NCBI RefSeq assembly: GCF_011007365.1
Contig: NZ_WFKM01000003.1
Coordinates: forward strand, 248,001 to 312,000
Length of the DNA: 64,000 bases
DNA from: Sphingobacterium sp. xlx-96
Lineage (GTDB): Bacteria > Bacteroidota > Bacteroidia > Sphingobacteriales > Sphingobacteriaceae
Direction: 5' to 3'
In this document: positions 33,585-43,172 of the stretch, piece by piece
Position numbering within the stretch: position 1 is the first letter of the stretch
How the letters are laid out: every line of letters begins with the position of its first letter
Made by a program: the position numbers and the translations under genes
Notes under the pieces: model-generated
Told to the model about the DNA's origin: nothing
Databases searched by the model: none
The model's input: only the letters and a program-made list of their open reading frames with translations

Positions 33585-33728
33585 ATTGCACAAACACGGA
33601 TTACCGCGGAGCAGCATGCACACCAACAGTAATAAAGTCGTGCATAATGTAATTTGGATATTCCATATGACCATTAAAAGTCAAACCGAGCTTGCGAGCT
33701 CATCTAAGATAATTATACACATATGAAA
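33565..33728 (+). repeat. Dispersed palindromic repeat, copy A
   Basis: About 164 nt closely similar to 49833-50016. Inverted arms are GAAATATCC at 33565 and GGATATTCC at 33656-33664, each continued by imperfectly matching sequence to TTGCAC / GTGCAT. A shared tail has AAACCGAGCTTG, GAGCTCAT and ATATGAAA. It covers the last codons of the DUF2752 gene. Confidence 0.75.
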
Positions 33729-33741
33729 ATACATAGGTATA

Positions 33742-33780
33742 AAAAAATCCCCGATCCAAAAATAGAATCGGGGATTTTTT
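33742..33780 (-). terminator. Terminator of groES-groEL
   Basis: A 14-bp stem AAAAAATCCCCGAT / ATCGGGGATTTTTT with an 11-nt loop, 20 nt after groEL. It could work in both directions. Confidence 0.9.
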
Positions 33781-33800
33781 ATATATGAAAGAATAATTTA

Positions 33801-35438
33801 TTACATCATTCCACCCATTCCGCCGCCCATTGGAGGAGCGCCAGCACCGGCACCAGCTTCTTCTGGCTCATCAGCCAATACACACTCTGTTGTCAGCAAC
33901 ATCGATGCTATTGAAGCAGCATTTTCCAAAGCTACGCGAGATACTTTTGTAGGGTCAATAACACCTGCACCGATTAAGTTTTCGAACTTGTCTGTACGTG
34001 CATTATAACCAAAATCAGCTGTACCCTCTTTAACTTTCTGTACAATCACTGCGCCCTCAATTCCTGCATTGAAACAGATCTGACGCAAAGGCTCTTCAAT
34101 CGCTCTTTTGATGATATCGATACCGATTTGTTCGTCCTCATTATCACCTTTAAGACCTGCTAACGCCTCGACAGCGCGAATGAATGCTACACCACCACCA
34201 GCAACAATACCTTCTTCAACAGCGGCACGAGTTGCGTGCAATGCATCATCTACACGGTCTTTCTTCTCTTTCATCTCCACCTCAGTAGTAGCACCAACAT
34301 AAAGAACAGCAACACCACCAGACAATTTAGCTAAACGCTCTTGCAATTTTTCACGATCATAATCTGATGTAGTAGTCTCTATTTGAGAACGAATCTGAGC
34401 AACACGAGCTTTAATATCATCAGCATTACCTGAACCATTAATCACTGTTGTATTATCCTTATCTATAACAACTTTTTCAGCTTGACCTAAGTAAGATAAT
34501 TCTGCATTTTCTAACTTGTAACCTCTTTCCTCAGAAATCACTGTACCACCAGTTAAGATAGCGATGTCTTCCAACATAGCTTTACGACGATCACCAAATC
34601 CAGGAGCCTTAACAGCAGCCACTTTCAGTGAACCACGAATTTTGTTTACAACCAAAGTAGCCAATGCCTCACCATCTAGATCTTCAGCGATAATCAATAA
34701 CGGTTTACCCGTCTGAACTTGCTTTTCCAAAACAGGCAACAATTCCTTCATATTACTGATTTTCTTATCGTAAATCAAAATATAAGGATTCTCTAACTCC
34801 GCTTCCATCTTGTCAGAGTTTGTCACAAAATATGGAGACAAGTAACCACGGTCAAACTGCATACCTTCTACAGTTTTCACTTCTGTCTCTGTACCTTTTG
34901 CCTCTTCGACAGTAATAACCCCATCATTACCAACTTTCTCCATCGCTTCAGCGATTAAAGAACCGATAACTTCATCATTGTTAGCAGAGATAGACGCCAC
35001 CTGTTTGATCTTGTTGTTATCCGCACCTACAGCTTGCGACTGGGATTTCAAGTTAGCAACTACAGCAGTTACTGCTTTATCAATACCTCTTTTTAAATCC
35101 ATCGGATTAGCACCTGCTGCAACGGACTTAATACCAGGAGCAACAATCGCTTGCGCCAATACAGTTGCAGTAGTGGTACCATCACCAGCTTGATCAGCTG
35201 TTTTAGACGCTACTTCTTTTACCATTTGAGCGCCCATATTTTCCAACGCATCTTTAAGCTCAATTTCCTTAGCTACAGAAACGCCATCTTTAGTGATTGC
35301 AGGAGATCCAAATTTTTTCTCAATAATTACGTTACGCCCCTTAGGTCCTAATGTAACCTTTACTGCATTCGCTAATGTATCTACTCCTTTTTTTAGGGCT
35401 TCACGCGCCTCAACGTTATATTTAACTTGTTTTGCCAT
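33801..35438 (-). CDS. groL: Chaperonin GroEL
   Basis: A 545-residue 60-kDa chaperonin that folds proteins inside a double ring with GroES. Nucleotide-binding motifs TLGPKGRNV and [11 protein letters not shown], the apical domain, and the C-terminal Gly/Met tail ending GGGMGGMM are all present. It lies 101 nt after groES. No CIRCE operator was found upstream of either gene. Confidence 0.99.
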   Translation of the reverse strand: MAKQVKYNVEAREALKKGVDTLANAVKVTLGPKGRNVIIEKKFGSPAITKDGVSVAKEIELKDALENMGAQMVKEVASKTADQAGDGTTTATVLAQAIVAPGIKSVAAGANPMDLKRGIDKAVTAVVANLKSQSQAVGADNNKIKQVASISANNDEVIGSLIAEAMEKVGNDGVITVEEAKGTETEVKTVEGMQFDRGYLSPYFVTNSDKMEAELENPYILIYDKKISNMKELLPVLEKQVQTGKPLLIIAEDLDGEALATLVVNKIRGSLKVAAVKAPGFGDRRKAMLEDIAILTGGTVISEERGYKLENAELSYLGQAEKVVIDKDNTTVINGSGNADDIKARVAQIRSQIETTTSDYDREKLQERLAKLSGGVAVLYVGATTEVEMKEKKDRVDDALHATRAAVEEGIVAGGGVAFIRAVEALAGLKGDNEDEQIGIDIIKRAIEEPLRQICFNAGIEGAVIVQKVKEGTADFGYNARTDKFENLIGAGVIDPTKVSRVALENAASIASMLLTTECVLADEPEEAGAGAGAPPMGGGMGGMM

Positions 35439-35539
35439 GTTATTTTCGTTTTGAGTATAGAACTTAGCACCTGAAGATCATTTTTATCTCAGCGCTCGCT
35501 AACTTCACTTGATTAATTACCTATAATACTGCTAATAAC

Positions 35540-35815
35540 TTATAATACTGCGTAAATATCAGACTCACGCATGATTAAATATTCTTTTCCTTCGTACGTG
35601 ATCTCAGTTCCAGCGTATTTACCATATAACACTTTGTCACCAACTTGAACTGTAAGTGGTTCTTCTGGTTTTCCAGCGCCTACAGCAACGATAGTGCCCT
35701 GAGATGGTTTTTCCTTAGCTGTATCCGGGATATAAATACCCGATGCTGTTTTCTCTTCTGCTGGAGCAGCCTCTACGACCACTCTGTCTCCGATAGGTCT
35801 AATACTTAATGCCAT
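35540..35815 (-). CDS. groS: Co-chaperonin GroES
   Basis: A 91-residue co-chaperonin. The N-terminal [11 protein letters not shown] strand, the mobile loop [18 protein letters not shown] and the C-terminal [17 protein letters not shown] identify it. Its promoter region (35816-35985) shows no CIRCE and no clean TAnnTTTG, so the heat-shock control mechanism is not evident. Confidence 0.98.
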   Translation of the reverse strand: MALSIRPIGDRVVVEAAPAEEKTASGIYIPDTAKEKPSQGTIVAVGAGKPEEPLTVQVGDKVLYGKYAGTEITYEGKEYLIMRESDIYAVL

Positions 35816-35982
35816 AATTTATACAATTATACGTTTATTATTAATTTTTACTTTTACTTCTATTCCATCACCAACTGTGCCAAACACAGATACGTCTAAA
35901 AGATTGCCATTTTTTCATTTCAAACACTATAGCATGGCAGTTATTAGCAGGACACACAATGCCATGATGACAGTTTATAAAC

Positions 35983-36013
35983 AAAAAAAGCCCCACATCA
36001 ATATGTGAGGCCT
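35983..36013 (-). terminator. Terminator after secG
   Basis: On the minus strand GCCTCACAT pairs with ATGTGGGGC (one mismatch), followed by TTTTTTT. It separates secG from groES. Confidence 0.8.
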
Positions 36014-36031
36014 ATCTTATCTTGTCATATC

Positions 36032-36385
36032 CTATTTAGATGAATCCTGTGCTACAGGTGCAGGATTGGCCTGCTGACCTTGTGCAGGAGCATTTAAGTT
36101 CAATGAAGGAGCCTGTACTGGAGCTTCAATTTGTTCGGAAAGACCTCCGGATTTCGTTCCTGCACCAGGACCTAAGATATTAATAGCTAAACTAAATACC
36201 ATAAGCGCAATAACTAAAGTCCAAGTACCTTTCTCTAAAAAGTCTCCTGTACGTTGTACGCCCATAAGATTACTTCCACCAGCAAAACCTGATGATAAAC
36301 CTCCTCCTTTTGGATTTTGAATAAGCACGAAAAATGCTAAAATCACACTTACCAAAATAATCAGGATAATGAATAATGTTGTCAT
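36032..36385 (-). CDS. secG: Preprotein translocase subunit SecG
   Basis: A 117-residue protein with two membrane spans (about 2-21 and 55-75) and the family segment VLIQNPKGGGLSSGFAGGSNLMG. A Gln/Pro/Ala-rich tail ends the protein. It assists SecYEG-driven export. It is the last gene of the block running from the sigma-54 activator. Confidence 0.95.
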   Translation of the reverse strand: MTTLFIILIILVSVILAFFVLIQNPKGGGLSSGFAGGSNLMGVQRTGDFLEKGTWTLVIALMVFSLAINILGPGAGTKSGGLSEQIEAPVQAPSLNLNAPAQGQQANPAPVAQDSSK

Positions 36386-36402
36386 TTCTTAGTTAATATT
36401 AT

Positions 36403-37506
36403 TTATAAGTTTTTCTCTAAATCTTGAATTCGGGCCGCAAAATACGATTTTTTTTCTGGATATTTCAAAATTAATTTTTTGAACACCTCGATCGCTTTTA
36501 AATAAAGTGCTTGATCAACATAAATATTGGCCAAAGTCTCTGTAACCAATGAATAATTATCTTCTGCACTCTGTCTAGCCATATTTTCATTATTTAAATT
36601 TTCTGGCGATGGAGCTTGAATCATTGGCTCTTCTTTTATAAATCGATCAATAACGGGGTCACTCTTTTTGGGCTCTACTTGCTTTAATGGACTATTTTTG
36701 ACCGCATCACTCAATTTGCTCTCAGGCTCCTGAAAATGTATTATATTTTCTTTAATCTGCTGATCAAGGATGTTTTCCTCGAGCTTTGATAAATCAAACT
36801 GTCCCTTTTCCGGTTTTGGTAAATGTGGCTTGATAAAAGGTTGATATGTATCTGCATGCTCTAACCGTGTCTTGTGCAACCACCACCGGAAGCTATAAGG
36901 CATCAGGTCATCATTGTATAGACTAACATTTTCTGGATCTTCAGATACTGTTACACGTACAACCTCCTCTTCAACATTAGTCCCATGCTCACGTTCCTTC
37001 TTTTCGAAAACAAAATAATCACCAAGCACCGCCCCACCTTGAACAAGCTTATCGAGCTCCATTCCTTCTTCGCTCGACGCTAGAGCATCCGTTTGCTCAA
37101 CAATAGAGCTATCATCAAACTCGCCTTCTGCACCCTCTCTATCATCCACAGCTACGATCTTATCTTCTCCCTCATGCTCGGAATCAAGACAAAGTTCTTC
37201 AGTACTATCTTCGTATAACTCGAATGGCACATACCCATCCTGTTCCGGAATAATCTCCTCGACTTTTACTACAGGCGCATTTACAAAATTCCAAAGCCAA
37301 TTTGCATTCGCAGCATATAGCAGCGCTAACTCACGATTTGGAGATTCTTCGTTAATAAGTTTCTTCCTGCGTTCGTAAGCAAAGATAAGCGGCTGAGAAT
37401 AAGGGTAGCGAACTATCAGTCCCAAAAGATCGTCCTCCGTCAACCTGGAAGGATCAATAAGTGCCTGTCGATACAGTGTATGTTGTGAATTATTTAAATC
37501 TGTCAT
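36403..37506 (-). CDS. Cytoplasmic acidic protein with C-terminal TPR-like helix pair
   Basis: A 367-residue protein starting at MTDLNNSQHTLYRQAL; an earlier ATG at 37539 would overlap lptE. The N-terminus (1-75) is helical and includes LIVRYPYSQPLIFAYERR; the centre is a long acidic low-complexity stretch. The C-terminus has one TPR-like pair (LVTETLANIYVDQALYLKAI, IEVFKKLILKYPEKKSYF). It is conserved in position between lptE and secG in relatives, from memory. The function is unknown; a scaffold role in envelope assembly is only a guess. Confidence 0.75.
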   Translation of the reverse strand: MTDLNNSQHTLYRQALIDPSRLTEDDLLGLIVRYPYSQPLIFAYERRKKLINEESPNRELALLYAANANWLWNFVNAPVVKVEEIIPEQDGYVPFELYEDSTEELCLDSEHEGEDKIVAVDDREGAEGEFDDSSIVEQTDALASSEEGMELDKLVQGGAVLGDYFVFEKKEREHGTNVEEEVVRVTVSEDPENVSLYNDDLMPYSFRWWLHKTRLEHADTYQPFIKPHLPKPEKGQFDLSKLEENILDQQIKENIIHFQEPESKLSDAVKNSPLKQVEPKKSDPVIDRFIKEEPMIQAPSPENLNNENMARQSAEDNYSLVTETLANIYVDQALYLKAIEVFKKLILKYPEKKSYFAARIQDLEKNL

Positions 37507-37525
37507 TACCTCTATCGGTTTATCA

Positions 37526-38056
37526 CTACCAGTTCGCAAATGCTTTATTGTATATATCCTCGGTTAACGCTTTTATTATATCTTGATTTAACTGGGCTTC
37601 AAATCTAGTAACATCCGAACCAGAAAATTCTTTGAATTGAGAAAAACTCTCTTCAAAATTGCTCTCCCCGGACTGATCCAACCGGTTTGTATACTTTACT
37701 TTAACGGTGATAGTCAACCTACTATTCTCTGCACGTTCCAGCCCACCGGCAGCTACCGAAGCAGGCGTAATTGTATAATTCGTAATCACCCCCTCAAAAA
37801 TAGCATCACCGTCTGCATTAACTTGACTTAAACTAGATTGTGTACGAATCCGCTCCTTCAGGCCTTCCGTAAAATTCTGACTAAGAGTCGTGTATACCAG
37901 CGGTGCAATATTCTCAAAGTACAAAACAGTATATGTCTTCATATCTTTAGGAATAGACCCCCCTGTAAAACTATACTTCACACCACAGCTTTGAATAACA
38001 AGCAGCGTAAATAAAAGAACTCCGATTACTCTAACTTGAGCTATTAACTTCCACAT
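37526..38056 (-). CDS. lptE: LPS-assembly lipoprotein LptE
   Basis: A 176-residue lipoprotein; signal peptide to the lipobox VIQSC (Cys about 24). The mature part begins GVKYSFTGGSIPKDMKTY and continues with the LptE strand/helix pattern. It plugs LptD in the outer membrane for LPS insertion, consistent with the lipid A genes in the window. It lies 6 nt after the sigma-54 activator gene. Confidence 0.9.
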   Translation of the reverse strand: MWKLIAQVRVIGVLLFTLLVIQSCGVKYSFTGGSIPKDMKTYTVLYFENIAPLVYTTLSQNFTEGLKERIRTQSSLSQVNADGDAIFEGVITNYTITPASVAAGGLERAENSRLTITVKVKYTNRLDQSGESNFEESFSQFKEFSGSDVTRFEAQLNQDIIKALTEDIYNKAFANW

Positions 38057-38062
38057 AAGTAC

Positions 38063-39331
38063 TTAATCTAAATTTAAATCCTTAATTTTTCTGTATAAAG
38101 TACGTTCGGAAATACCAAGTTCCTGCGCAGCAGACTTCCGTTTACCTTTGTGCTTTTTCAGCGCCTTTTTAATCATATCCGACTCTTTGTCTACCAACGA
38201 GAGAGATTCCTCGATCTCTTCCACATCTTGTGTATCATCAATCGAAACATAGCTGTTGCCTGAAGAGCTAGTACTCGGATTGTGTATTGTCAATGTAGGC
38301 GTCGTATTAATCTCTTCATTATAAAGCTGTGCCGTACCAGGCTTTACCTCTTGATACAATTGATTAATATACTGCGAATTTTGATCATAAGATGCAGGCG
38401 TAGTTCCATTTTGCAACAACTCTACAACTAATTTCTTCAGATCCACCATATCCTTTTTCATATCGAAAAGGACTTTATAAAGAATATCTCGTTCCGAAAA
38501 ATCTTCTTTACTCTGATCTTTTACAAATACAGGAAGACTATTTGCACTTTTTTCTAATGGCAAATAGTTGCTTAAAATACGAGCATCAACAATGCGTTCC
38601 TTTTCCAAAACAGCTATTTGTTCCGCAATATTTTTCAACTGCCGAACATTTCCCGGCCAATTATAATTCGACAACAATTCCTGAGCATCAGGAGTCAACT
38701 GTACCCCAGGAGAACGATATTTATCCGAAAAATCCACAACAAACTTCCGAAAAAGCAAAAAGATATCCTCCTTACGTTCACGCAAAGAAGGTATCCGCAG
38801 AGGAACGGTATTTAACCTGTAATAAAGATCTTCCCTGAATTTGCTCTTTTTCACAGCTTCATATACGTCTACATTAGTAGCAGCAACGACACGGACATTT
38901 GTCTTCTGAACTTTCGATGATCCGACGCGTATATACTCTCCGGATTCTAATACCCGAAGTAAACGAGCCTGTGTATTTAGCGGTAACTCACCGACTTCAT
39001 CCAAAAATACAGTACCTCCATCCACCACCTCAAAATATCCCTTACGTGCTTCGTGGGCCCCTGTAAAAGATCCTTTTTCGTGACCAAAAAGCTCCGAATC
39101 TATAGTTCCTTCCGGAATTGCACCACAATTGACAGCAATAAAAGGACCGTGTTTTCGCGCACTTAACTGGTGGATAATATGAGAAAACACCTCCTTTCCT
39201 GATCCACTCTCACCCTGTATTAGGACAGAGATATCCGTAGGTGCGACCTGCTTTGCTACGTCTATTGCTCGATTGAGTAATGGAGAGTTACCAATGATTC
39301 CAAATCTATTTTTTATATCCTGGATATCCAT
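38063..39331 (-). CDS. Sigma-54-dependent transcriptional activator
   Basis: A 422-residue activator with no receiver or sensor domain. The AAA+ domain (about 8-245) has Walker A GESGSGKE, the sigma-54 contact loop GSFTGA (GAFTGA variant), Walker B GGTVFLDEVGEL and the R-finger region YYRLNTVPLRIP. A linker and a C-terminal Fis-type HTH (KRKSAAQELGISERTLYRKIKDL) follow. It is likely controlled by abundance or a partner, not phosphorylation. It lies between miaB and lptE; its targets may be envelope genes. Confidence 0.93.
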   Translation of the reverse strand: MDIQDIKNRFGIIGNSPLLNRAIDVAKQVAPTDISVLIQGESGSGKEVFSHIIHQLSARKHGPFIAVNCGAIPEGTIDSELFGHEKGSFTGAHEARKGYFEVVDGGTVFLDEVGELPLNTQARLLRVLESGEYIRVGSSKVQKTNVRVVAATNVDVYEAVKKSKFREDLYYRLNTVPLRIPSLRERKEDIFLLFRKFVVDFSDKYRSPGVQLTPDAQELLSNYNWPGNVRQLKNIAEQIAVLEKERIVDARILSNYLPLEKSANSLPVFVKDQSKEDFSERDILYKVLFDMKKDMVDLKKLVVELLQNGTTPASYDQNSQYINQLYQEVKPGTAQLYNEEINTTPTLTIHNPSTSSSGNSYVSIDDTQDVEEIEESLSLVDKESDMIKKALKKHKGKRKSAAQELGISERTLYRKIKDLNLD

Positions 39332-39380
39332 TCTTAATTCGTATTAAGGATCGTTATTGAGTTTCTATCAGACAGAGACA

Positions 39381-40814
39381 CTAATCGACTATTTTACCGA
39401 TCAATGTAGCAGAAGTACAGCTTTCACCCAACACATACACATAATCCCCAACACTATACCTTGGGTCTACCGGGAATACTACCATTGTATTTTGATCGTT
39501 CCGGCCACAATAATCCTGGTCCGAACGCTTAGAAAACCCCTCAATCAGGACTTTATGTACCTTTCCTACATATTGCTGTATACGCTCCAAACTATGCTCT
39601 TGTTGTTTATTTACAACTTCCGTCAAACGTCTTTTTTTCACATCCTCAGGAATATCGTCTTCAAAACGTTTAGCAGCTAAAGTACCCGGCCGTTCAGAAT
39701 AAGCAAACATATAAGCAAAGTCATACTTCACGAAATCCATCATCGATAACGTATCTTGATGCTCCTCTTCAGTCTCCGTACAAAAACCCGTAATCACATC
39801 CGTAGATATCGCACACGCTGGGATGATACGACGGATCGATTCTACCCGCTCCATATACCACGCCCTATCGTATGTACGATTCATCAGCTCCAACACCCTC
39901 GAATTGCCCGACTGTATAGGCAAATGGATGTATTTACAAATATTTTCATATTTAGCAATTGTATACAACACCTCATCGGTAATGTCTTTTGGATGTGAAG
40001 TCGAAAATCGTATTCTCAATTCTGGACTTATCAAAGCCACTTGCTCCAGCAAGTTTGCAAAATTCACCGTTGGTAAAGGCTCCTCACCTTCTTCTACTTT
40101 AGGCGTATATTTGTACGAGTCCACATTTTGACCCAACAATGTAACTTCCCGATATCCAGCAGAGAACAACTCCTGTGCCTCTTTCAAAATTGACTGTACA
40201 TCTCGACTTCTTTCTCTACCACGAGTGAATGGAACAACACAGAATGAACACATGTTATCACAACCTCGCATGATGGAGATGAAGGCAGAGACTCCGTTAG
40301 AATTTAAACGCACCGGGCTGATGTCAGCATAGGTTTCTTCTCTAGAAAGAAGCACATTTACCGCTTTACTTCCATCATCAACCTTATCAATCAAATTCGG
40401 TAGATCACGGTAAGCGTCTGGACCCACAACCACATCCACCAATTTCTCTTCTTCAAGAAACTTTGCTTTTAGTCGCTCTGCCATACAGCCCAGCACACCC
40501 ACGATCATTCCTGGATTCTTCGCTTTAGCCGACTCAAACTCCTTCAACCGATTCCGAACCCGCTGCTCCGCATTTTCCCGAATAGAACAGGTATTAATAA
40601 ATACGACGTCCGCATCCTTATAATCTTTGGTGGTCTCAAACCCTTTATCAATCAATATAGATGCAACAATCTCACTATCCGAAAAATTCATCTGACAGCC
40701 ATAGCTCTCAATATAGAGCTTCCTTCCATCCGACTTACCGGTTGGAGCGAAATCCAAAGCTTCTCCCTGACGACTTTCATCGTGTGTCTTTGTTGTATGC
40801 GTTAATTCTAACAT
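39381..40814 (-). CDS. miaB: tRNA methylthiotransferase MiaB
   Basis: A 477-residue radical-SAM enzyme that adds a methylthio group to i6A37 of tRNAs. The N-terminal UPF0004 domain has cluster cysteines in [24 protein letters not shown] and [11 protein letters not shown]. The radical-SAM cluster motif is GCDNMCSFC (C-x3-C-x2-C). The C-terminal TRAM domain runs from about 405. It is first in the block ahead of the sigma-54 activator. Confidence 0.96.
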   Translation of the reverse strand: MLELTHTTKTHDESRQGEALDFAPTGKSDGRKLYIESYGCQMNFSDSEIVASILIDKGFETTKDYKDADVVFINTCSIRENAEQRVRNRLKEFESAKAKNPGMIVGVLGCMAERLKAKFLEEEKLVDVVVGPDAYRDLPNLIDKVDDGSKAVNVLLSREETYADISPVRLNSNGVSAFISIMRGCDNMCSFCVVPFTRGRERSRDVQSILKEAQELFSAGYREVTLLGQNVDSYKYTPKVEEGEEPLPTVNFANLLEQVALISPELRIRFSTSHPKDITDEVLYTIAKYENICKYIHLPIQSGNSRVLELMNRTYDRAWYMERVESIRRIIPACAISTDVITGFCTETEEEHQDTLSMMDFVKYDFAYMFAYSERPGTLAAKRFEDDIPEDVKKRRLTEVVNKQQEHSLERIQQYVGKVHKVLIEGFSKRSDQDYCGRNDQNTMVVFPVDPRYSVGDYVYVLGESCTSATLIGKIVD

Positions 40815-40833
40815 AGCTTATTGTAAAAGACTA

Positions 40834-40841
40834 CAAAGTTA
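40834..40841 (-). promoter_or_regulatory. Probable -7 box of miaB
   Basis: The minus strand reads TAACTTTG, matching TAnnTTTG, 19 nt before the ATG. Confidence 0.5.
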
Positions 40842-41101
40842 AAAATAAAATATCATTTTTAATGACAGTTTGGCAGAGCTTACCAAATTTTAACAAATAA
40901 TAAAACTTTCATGGATCCGCCAGCTAGAGGATCACCAAGAGACATGAACCAATCCCGCTGTTATCGGGAGAATTCCTGAATACTAACACAAAAGAAAACA
41001 TTATGAAAAAAGTTCTTGATATCTATTGAACTGCACAATTAAACTCATTGATGCCATAAACAGTGAAAACAAATCAATAATACGGACACTTTCGAAAAAA
41101 A

Positions 41102-41124
41102 AGGCTTCCCTATTCGGAAAGCCT
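41102..41124 (-). terminator. Terminator of the OmpA gene
   Basis: AGGCTTCC / GGAAAGCCT stem (one bulge), followed on the minus strand by a run of T. Confidence 0.75.
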
Positions 41125-41152
41125 CATATCTTAATCAAAAAAATAGCTCAAA

Positions 41153-41842
41153 TTACTGTCCTGCTTGTCTTTTTGCTTCTTCTTGCATTTTTTTTCCTGC
41201 AGTGATTACAATTTCCACGCGGCGATTTTGAGCACGTCCGGCTTCTGTATCATTAGAAGCAATTGGCTCAGAATAGTTCTTCCCTTCGGTAGAGATACGC
41301 GCAGCAGACAGCCCTTGTGAAACAGCGTATTCTTTTACAGATCTAGCGCGGTCATTAGAAACTTTATCATTTGCAGCCAAAGTACCTACATTGTCCGTAT
41401 GACCAATAACTAAAATTTCTGTATTAGGTTCTTTATTTAAAGTCTCTACAAGCTTGGCAATATTTGTCTTTGCATCGCCCTTTAATGTCGATTTATTAAA
41501 ATCAAACAAAATTCCGGAATCAAATTTCACTAAAATAGCTTCTCCAACCTGCTCAACTTGTGCTCCTGCTACTGTATTCTCGATCTCTTTCGCCTGTTTG
41601 TCCATCTTATTACCGATCAAAGCCCCTGCAGCACCACCAATCACCGCTCCAGCAATAGCTCCAATCGCTGTGTTACCTGCTTTACCACCGATCAATGCCC
41701 CTAAACCAGCGCCAGCTGCTGTGCCGATAGCACCGCCTTTGGTTGTATTATTAGCATTTTGAATCGTCGAACAGCTACCTAACAACATTGCAGATGTAGC
41801 CAACGAAAGACCATATACTGCTAATTTCTTATTCATTTTCAT
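41153..41842 (-). CDS. OmpA-family lipoprotein with glycine zipper
   Basis: A 229-residue protein (two residues shorter if started at the second Met, 41836). The lipoprotein signal ends LLGSC. A glycine-zipper region (about 40-85; GGAIGTAAGAGLGALIGG and GAIAGAVIGGAAGALIGNK) is followed by the OmpA peptidoglycan-binding domain, with ILVIGHTDNVG and NDRARSVKEYAVSQGL. It likely links the outer membrane to peptidoglycan. Any longer N-terminal start would destroy the signal peptide. Confidence 0.9.
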   Translation of the reverse strand: MKMNKKLAVYGLSLATSAMLLGSCSTIQNANNTTKGGAIGTAAGAGLGALIGGKAGNTAIGAIAGAVIGGAAGALIGNKMDKQAKEIENTVAGAQVEQVGEAILVKFDSGILFDFNKSTLKGDAKTNIAKLVETLNKEPNTEILVIGHTDNVGTLAANDKVSNDRARSVKEYAVSQGLSAARISTEGKNYSEPIASNDTEAGRAQNRRVEIVITAGKKMQEEAKRQAGQ

Positions 41843-41946
41843 AACTTTACAAATAATGTTTCTATATATCCTTTTGACTACTAAACAAAGCAAATGCCAA
41901 AAGTCGTTTTTAATCATCAACCTGACTTGATTAAGCTGTCCTTTAG

Positions 41947-42705
41947 TTAATTTTGTGGAGGAATCTCTAGTTTTGGTAGTTTGACAGGAGCAGGCCTTCC
42001 TTGTTCGTCCCACGACTTAAGAGATTTGGCAATGTAATTTAACAAATCATATTGTCCCCAGTTTTTGGAAAGCTCATAAGAAGGTCTATAAATCTCCATA
42101 AAATTTTGAAGTGACTCCCCCTCTAACCCCGTATGTTCACTAACAATATCTTTGGTAAAAATCCGATCCACAGCAATTTCATTTACTTCACGATTCATAT
42201 ACTTTTCAAATCGCTTCATATTCTTCGCCTCCCTCCCAAAAAGATTATACAATGCTGTCGCAGGACTATTTAAATATGTTCCAACCTTATTTTTTCCTCC
42301 ATTATAAATACCTTTCTTCTCATAATCTTTCAGTATATCCTCCATTTCTTGCTGTCTTGTCTTTCTCGCCACAATTACTGTTTCGATCTGCATTCCCGGC
42401 TGCATTTCCAGCACAACATCATCCAGTGTATACAATACAAGTTTCAAAGAGCCGTATCCCACTTTTGAAATAGAAAGACTATCACCAACCATCGCTTCTA
42501 TATAAAATACCCCAAAGTTATTGGAAGTAACCTTCTTATTCGACTTCAAGTTAACCACGTTAACATCTGCCAACCGAAGGCCCGTGCTCTTTTCCAAGAC
42601 CAAACCAGACACCTTCGGTAGGTCCGTAAGCTGCGCAGATCCCTTTTGAACAAAAAAGAACAAAACAGAAAATAAAATTGCGGTTTTGATAAAAAACTTA
42701 ATCAT
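41947..42705 (-). CDS. Exported protein with carboxypeptidase-regulatory-like domain
   Basis: A 252-residue protein started at MIKFFIKTAILFSVLFFF, giving a signal peptide ending GSAQ. Residues about 30-100 are a CarboxypepD_reg-like beta domain (VSGLVLEKSTGLRLADVNVVNL, then NNFGVFYIEAMVGDSLSISKVGY), like the start of SusC/TonB-type proteins but without a receptor barrel. The rest is helical and ends in KLPKLEIPPQN. Function unknown. It is 104 nt upstream of the OmpA gene. Confidence 0.8.
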   Translation of the reverse strand: MIKFFIKTAILFSVLFFFVQKGSAQLTDLPKVSGLVLEKSTGLRLADVNVVNLKSNKKVTSNNFGVFYIEAMVGDSLSISKVGYGSLKLVLYTLDDVVLEMQPGMQIETVIVARKTRQQEMEDILKDYEKKGIYNGGKNKVGTYLNSPATALYNLFGREAKNMKRFEKYMNREVNEIAVDRIFTKDIVSEHTGLEGESLQNFMEIYRPSYELSKNWGQYDLLNYIAKSLKSWDEQGRPAPVKLPKLEIPPQN

Positions 42706-42764
42706 TGACACTAATGTAAACAAATATCAGACTAGAGAATGTTAAAAAGTATTAAAGTAAAAAA

Positions 42765-43166
42765 CTACTTAAATGGGTAAAAAACAAAATTTGCTCCCTC
42801 TGGTACCACTACAAACAGACACATAAACTCACTTGCTTTCTTAAAGTTTTTCTCAAAATAAGCCCGTCGCTCTTCCTGAATCACATTTTTATCAACAAGC
42901 TCTTCTAGCGAACTTGCATTTATTGTCCAATTTGTGTCAAGTTCAGTACGATCCAAAATTACCTCCCCAATATTAACCTCATGTTGATGTGCTACAAATA
43001 TCGGATACTGCGTATAACCCTCTGCGATCATTTCGTTCGATATCTCTTTTATAGAATCGCTATAGAAATCCAAATCCACTTTTAAACTTTGCAATGGACT
43101 TGGCTGAGATGCATTTTGCGTATTTTCATGCTCAGGATGTCCTTTAAAAAGATCTTTTAAATCCAT
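42765..43166 (-). CDS. Unknown soluble protein
   Basis: A 133-residue protein with no signal peptide or membrane span. The segment EMIAEGYTQYPIFVAHQHEVNIGEVILDR and the ending CLFVVVPEGANFVFYPFK give an alpha/beta impression; no family is recognised. It is 6 nt downstream of rlmD, so the two are probably co-transcribed. Confidence 0.75.
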   Translation of the reverse strand: MDLKDLFKGHPEHENTQNASQPSPLQSLKVDLDFYSDSIKEISNEMIAEGYTQYPIFVAHQHEVNIGEVILDRTELDTNWTINASSLEELVDKNVIQEERRAYFEKNFKKASEFMCLFVVVPEGANFVFYPFK

Positions 43167-43172
43167 ACGTTA

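Larger units (their letters stand above)
40815..41152. other. Intergenic gap with minor inverted repeats
   Basis: A 338-nt gap holding the miaB promoter on the left and the OmpA terminator on the right. The middle (about 40909-41000) has imperfect dyads such as GGATCC...GGATC and CCCG...CGGG, perhaps a decayed relative of the palindromic repeats. No gene was seen. Confidence 0.5.

Noticed and set aside
33565..33728. Riboswitch or small RNA gene
   Set aside because: The sequence is repeated at another locus in a different gene context with inverted arms, which suits a mobile palindromic repeat better; no promoter or known aptamer pattern seen.
35440..35985. CIRCE operator at groES-groEL
   Set aside because: I searched by eye for TTAGCACTC and its inverse around both genes; only TTAGCAC at 35465 partly matches, with no paired inverted half.
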